Assembly: GCA_025997275.1 (NCBI GenBank)
Contig: BNUJ01000027.1
Span: 1-15,661 of the forward strand
Source of the DNA: Deferribacterales bacterium
Lineage (GTDB): Bacteria; Chrysiogenota; Deferribacteres; Deferribacterales; JAISNW01
Length of the DNA: 15,661 bases
Direction: 5' to 3'
Within the stretch, counting starts at the first letter, position 1; each line of letters starts with the position of its first letter. Of this stretch, positions 13,245 to 15,661 are shown piece by piece. The notes under the pieces are model-generated. The model made no database searches. It had not been told where the DNA came from and was given only the letters and a program-made list of their open reading frames with translations. The position numbers were made by a program, and so were the translations under genes.

Positions 13245-14389
13245 TAGAGTTAGAAGTGGTGTTGGCTACTGCTAGAACTGCTCGCTCGCAGCTGGGAGGG
13301 GATATCTATCTTGTGGGAGGAGCAGTGCGGGACATATTGTTGACTCGGGATACAGATGATTTAGATTTTGTAGTAGTGCCCGGAGACTATGAACGCTATG
13401 CTAGACTAATGGCAAAACAACTACGCTCTGTTGCAATCCCATTCAAACAAAATATGCGAATTCCATTGTGTGGTAGCTTTATTGATGTGTCTGCACCGCA
13501 CGGGGAGACATTAAAAGATGATTTAGCCAAACGCGACTTTACCATAAACAACCTTGCAATGGACTTGCAGGGAGAAATACACGGAGATAAAACGCACATT
13601 GAACAAAAAATTATATATCCTGCATATAATGAACTCTTTGATGATGACCCCGTTAGAATATTACGCGGATTTAGACAAGCAAATGCATTAGGTTTCAGTT
13701 TATCAAATAATTTTTTGGTGCTTGCAGAGCGTAAGATGCCTCTCATAACAGCTGTCGCAACTGAACGCATAACGGATGAGTTAAAGAAACTGACAGCAAC
13801 AGGACGAGCGGATAAGGACATATTTGAAGCAATGAATAAAACTGCCTTGTGGCAGACACTATTAGAGGCTAACCCCAGCACCGATGTTTTGTGTAATTCT
13901 ATAAAATATGGGCATGAAGATAATTTTGCCCTATTCATTACGGCACTTGCCAGTAGCAGTGCTACTCCTATCAGAGCTTTACAAAAATTATTCCCGTCAG
14001 GGCAATTCTATAAACGCATTAGAGCAGTGCTTGATAGTGTGCCAGTCTTTATATCTCAACTAGACGTTGATATAGAACGCGCCGTTTGGGATAATAAAAG
14101 CCTATTCCCACTGTTGCCAAAGGCTCTCCGCACAATATACGGAGTTAAAGAAAACTTAATAGAAAAATGCTATGAGATACACAAAAAGATAATGGATACT
14201 GACAGAGATGCGCTAATTACAGGTGAATACGTCTTGTCCGTTGCCAGCGAAACCGCACCAGAGCTAACTATTGGCAACTGGGTGGGAATATTGCTAAACG
14301 AATGCAACTACAAACTAACGTTCGGCTTGCTGGCAGACAAACAGGCGGCTAAAAAAAACCTGCGTGAACAAATATCACTACTAAACTAG
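13241..14389 (+). CDS. CCA tRNA nucleotidyltransferase / poly(A) polymerase family protein
   Basis: A 382-residue class II nucleotidyltransferase. The head domain has LVGGAVRD (24-31) and the metal-binding Asp pair D40-L-D42; RDFTINNLA (98-106) and DDPVRILRGFRQA (135-147) are the following conserved motifs, then ERITDELKKL in the neck. The C-terminal part (about 210-382) is poorly conserved and has no HD motif that I can see. The reaction would be CCA addition to tRNA 3' ends or poly(A) addition; sequence alone does not separate them. The two tRNA genes nearby do not encode CCA, which makes a CCA role sensible. Its ATG overlaps the rlmE stop as ATGA; it converges on the next gene with 4 bases between stops. 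Confidence 0.85.
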   Translation: MIELEVVLATARTARSQLGGDIYLVGGAVRDILLTRDTDDLDFVVVPGDYERYARLMAKQLRSVAIPFKQNMRIPLCGSFIDVSAPHGETLKDDLAKRDFTINNLAMDLQGEIHGDKTHIEQKIIYPAYNELFDDDPVRILRGFRQANALGFSLSNNFLVLAERKMPLITAVATERITDELKKLTATGRADKDIFEAMNKTALWQTLLEANPSTDVLCNSIKYGHEDNFALFITALASSSATPIRALQKLFPSGQFYKRIRAVLDSVPVFISQLDVDIERAVWDNKSLFPLLPKALRTIYGVKENLIEKCYEIHKKIMDTDRDALITGEYVLSVASETAPELTIGNWVGILLNECNYKLTFGLLADKQAAKKNLREQISLLN

Positions 14390-14393
14390 CTTG

Positions 14394-15182
14394 CTACTTT
14401 GTAAGTCCGCTTGTGAACTTATAGCTATTACTCCCAATACTTGAAAGTTTGCCTACGCCCGGCTTAGTTATATGAACACCAGCTATTGGCAAGTTCTCAT
14501 CAGCTACTCTTTTCATAACCTCAAAGCGTGTCTTGAGTGCAAGTTTGGTGTCGGTGTCATAGACGAGATATACTTCAGGGTGTTCAAACTGCACATAAGC
14601 ATGGACTATATCGCCCCATACAAGTAGCGACTGCCCATCAACGGTGATTTTATACATAGTATGCCCAGGCGTATGCCCAAATGCCGGAATAGACAACACT
14701 TCAGACGTAATCTGCCTATTTTGCTCAAACGCAAAAAGACGTCCCGCATACTTATCAACAACGTAACCTGCCAACTCGTCCCTTTCAACCCAATAATCAA
14801 CATCTTCTTTTGATATATATAGTTTAGCTTTCGGAAAAGCAGCCTCGCCGTCATAGGTAATAAGTCCGCCTGTATGGTCGCTATGCATGTGGGTAATAGC
14901 GATAACATCTATATCTTCAGGGTTAATATCTATCTCCGCTAATCGTTTGAGCAACAACCCGTCATAAGAAACATTAGTGCCTGTGTCAAATAGCACCTTC
15001 TGCCTGCCAGTGTCCAGTAAAAAGTAGTTCATACCGCCCTCTGCCCAGCCCTCTACATTGGCGTATTCTAACAACCTCTCTTTATCAGGCAGGCGGACGG
15101 TAGTCAGCCCCACAGACATTTCATTATTGCTGAACGCAATAAAACGAGCACTGCCAAGTTCATAAATAGTAGTATTAAGCAT
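14394..15182 (-). CDS. Metallo-beta-lactamase-fold hydrolase (AHL-lactonase-like)
   Basis: A 262-residue cytosolic hydrolase with a complete two-metal site: H98-M-H100-S-D102-H103 in THMHSDHTGG, His174 in FGHTPGHT, bridging Asp191 in WGDIVH and His237 in AGVHI. Preceding LLDTGRQKVLFDTGTN is the usual strand-turn. The general arrangement is that of MBL proteins annotated as N-acyl-homoserine-lactonase-like, but most such annotations are loose and the substrate is not known. GGTGAGG lies four bases before the ATG. It is 48 bases downstream of tRNA-Cys on the same strand; a weak TTGACT at about 15223-15218 could be part of its promoter. No secretion signal. Confidence 0.85.
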   Translation of the reverse strand: MLNTTIYELGSARFIAFSNNEMSVGLTTVRLPDKERLLEYANVEGWAEGGMNYFLLDTGRQKVLFDTGTNVSYDGLLLKRLAEIDINPEDIDVIAITHMHSDHTGGLITYDGEAAFPKAKLYISKEDVDYWVERDELAGYVVDKYAGRLFAFEQNRQITSEVLSIPAFGHTPGHTMYKITVDGQSLLVWGDIVHAYVQFEHPEVYLVYDTDTKLALKTRFEVMKRVADENLPIAGVHITKPGVGKLSSIGSNSYKFTSGLTK

Positions 15183-15230
15183 ACAACCTCACCAATTCCA
15201 CAGGTTTTACTAGGTAAAGTCAAGACAAAA

Positions 15231-15301
15231 AGGCGACGCCCAGATTTGAACTGGGGTAGATGGCTTTGCAGGCCACTGCCTAACCACTCGGCCACGTCGC
15301 C
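15231..15301 (-). tRNA. tRNA-Cys (GCA)
   Basis: 71 bases on the minus strand. Acceptor GGCGACG pairs with CGTCGCC; the anticodon loop CTGCAAA gives anticodon GCA; T arm around GTTCAAATC. The discriminator is U73, the identity base for cysteine. CCA is not encoded; a T-run follows at once and may terminate transcription. Confidence 0.95.
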
Positions 15302-15318
15302 GACAAAACAAAAAATCA

Positions 15319-15392
15319 AGCGGGTGACGGGATTCGAACCCGCTACCTCAACCTTGGCAAGGTCACGCTCTAACCAACTGAGCTACACCCGC
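15319..15392 (-). tRNA. tRNA-Gly (GCC)
   Basis: 74 bases on the minus strand. Acceptor GCGGGTG pairs with CACCCGC; D arm TAGCTCAGTTGGTTAGAGC; anticodon loop CTTGCCAAG gives GCC; T arm GCGGGTTCGAATCCCGT. Discriminator U73. CCA is not encoded. It precedes tRNA-Cys by 17 bases and shares its promoter. Confidence 0.95.
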
Positions 15393-15405
15393 ATAACAAT
15401 TCACA

Positions 15406-15433
15406 AATATAACATATAAAAATAGCAAGTCAA
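15406..15433 (-). promoter_or_regulatory. Promoter of the tRNA-Gly / tRNA-Cys unit
   Basis: On the minus strand, -35 TTGACT (15433-15428) and -10 TATATT (15411-15406), spacer 16 bases, 13 bases before the tRNA-Gly 5' end. It lies directly after the sppA stop. Confidence 0.65.
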
Positions 15434-15440
15434 GTATTTT

Positions 15441-15661
15441 TTAACGTTCCCATAAAAAATAGAAACCCGATGGTCTCAAACTAGCTACTGGATTATTTAC
15501 AGATATTGCAGTATTAAGCTCCGATAAAAATTTCTTCCATACTTTATCTTTATCTGATTTATACATATAATATTCGGCATTTGGTATGTTTAAGTCACGT
15601 TTCATGCTCTCATAAGCGTCTAACCATGAGCCTAACTCATCCACCAAACCAACACTTTTTG
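15441..15661 (-). CDS. sppA: Signal peptide peptidase SppA (S49 family), C-terminal fragment
   Basis: The last 73 codons of a gene that enters from the right edge. The visible GLVDELGSWLDAYESMK is the conserved C-terminal element of S49 peptidases, and length after it (about 65 residues) fits SppA. The catalytic Ser and Lys lie outside the window, so the call rests on this one motif. SppA is a membrane-bound peptidase that degrades cleaved signal peptides (family knowledge). Confidence 0.7.
   Translation of the reverse strand, partial: KSVGLVDELGSWLDAYESMKRDLNIPNAEYYMYKSDKDKVWKKFLSELNTAISVNNPVASLRPSGFYFLWER

Noticed and set aside
1..15661. CRISPR array, rRNA gene or riboswitch
   Set aside because: No regularly spaced repeats and no rRNA-like stretches; the short intergenic regions are explained by promoters, Pho boxes or tRNAs.

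Overview
The window reads as bacterial chromosome, AT-rich with strong purine-rich ribosome binding sites and near-consensus sigma70-type promoters. The visible lipoprotein and secretion signals, and a 23S rRNA methyltransferase of the RlmE type, fit an anaerobic or host-associated bacterium. The phosphate genes (pst, phoU, phoB, phoR) look Firmicutes-like to me from memory of family sequences. The housekeeping block (radA, rlmE, CCA/poly(A) nucleotidyltransferase, sppA) is less clearly so. I cannot fix the taxon without a search.

Layout. On the minus strand from right to left: pstS (11066-10194), pstC and pstA form a tight phosphate-uptake operon behind a Pho-box promoter. About 3.8 kb of other genes then separates pstA from pstB. 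On the minus strand these are a lipoprotein, a small secreted protein and a cytosolic protein with an internal repeat, all of unknown function. On the plus strand is a pair, a carboxymuconolactone-decarboxylase-family protein and an exported NHL beta-propeller. Divergent from that pair is merR. The phosphate genes resume with pstB, phoU, phoB, phoR and a truncated cNMP/CBS/DUF294 protein that runs off the left edge. merR overlaps pstB by 4 bases, and merR's promoter carries its own array of Pho boxes, so merR heads the second half of the phosphate regulon. The right third holds radA (with a possible 13-codon leader peptide), rlmE and a CCA/poly(A) nucleotidyltransferase on the plus strand. Convergent to these are a metallo-beta-lactamase-fold hydrolase, tRNA-Cys, tRNA-Gly and the 3' end of sppA.

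How it works together. PstSCAB imports phosphate, PhoU and the PhoR kinase sense transporter state, and PhoB binds 11-bp-spaced TTTAC[A/T] boxes seen before both pstS and merR-pstB. The plus-strand pair has a textbook MerR-type promoter, with a perfect 16-bp dyad inside a 19-bp spacer, so MerR very probably controls it. Because merR lies in the Pho-driven transcript, phosphate status and the MerR signal appear to be wired together.

The most notable observations are a PstS whose two halves are in swapped (circularly permuted) order, the split pst operon with an orphan ribosome binding site and start codon left at the end of pstA, the matching Pho-box arrays, and the three-gene unknown cassette lying in the gap.
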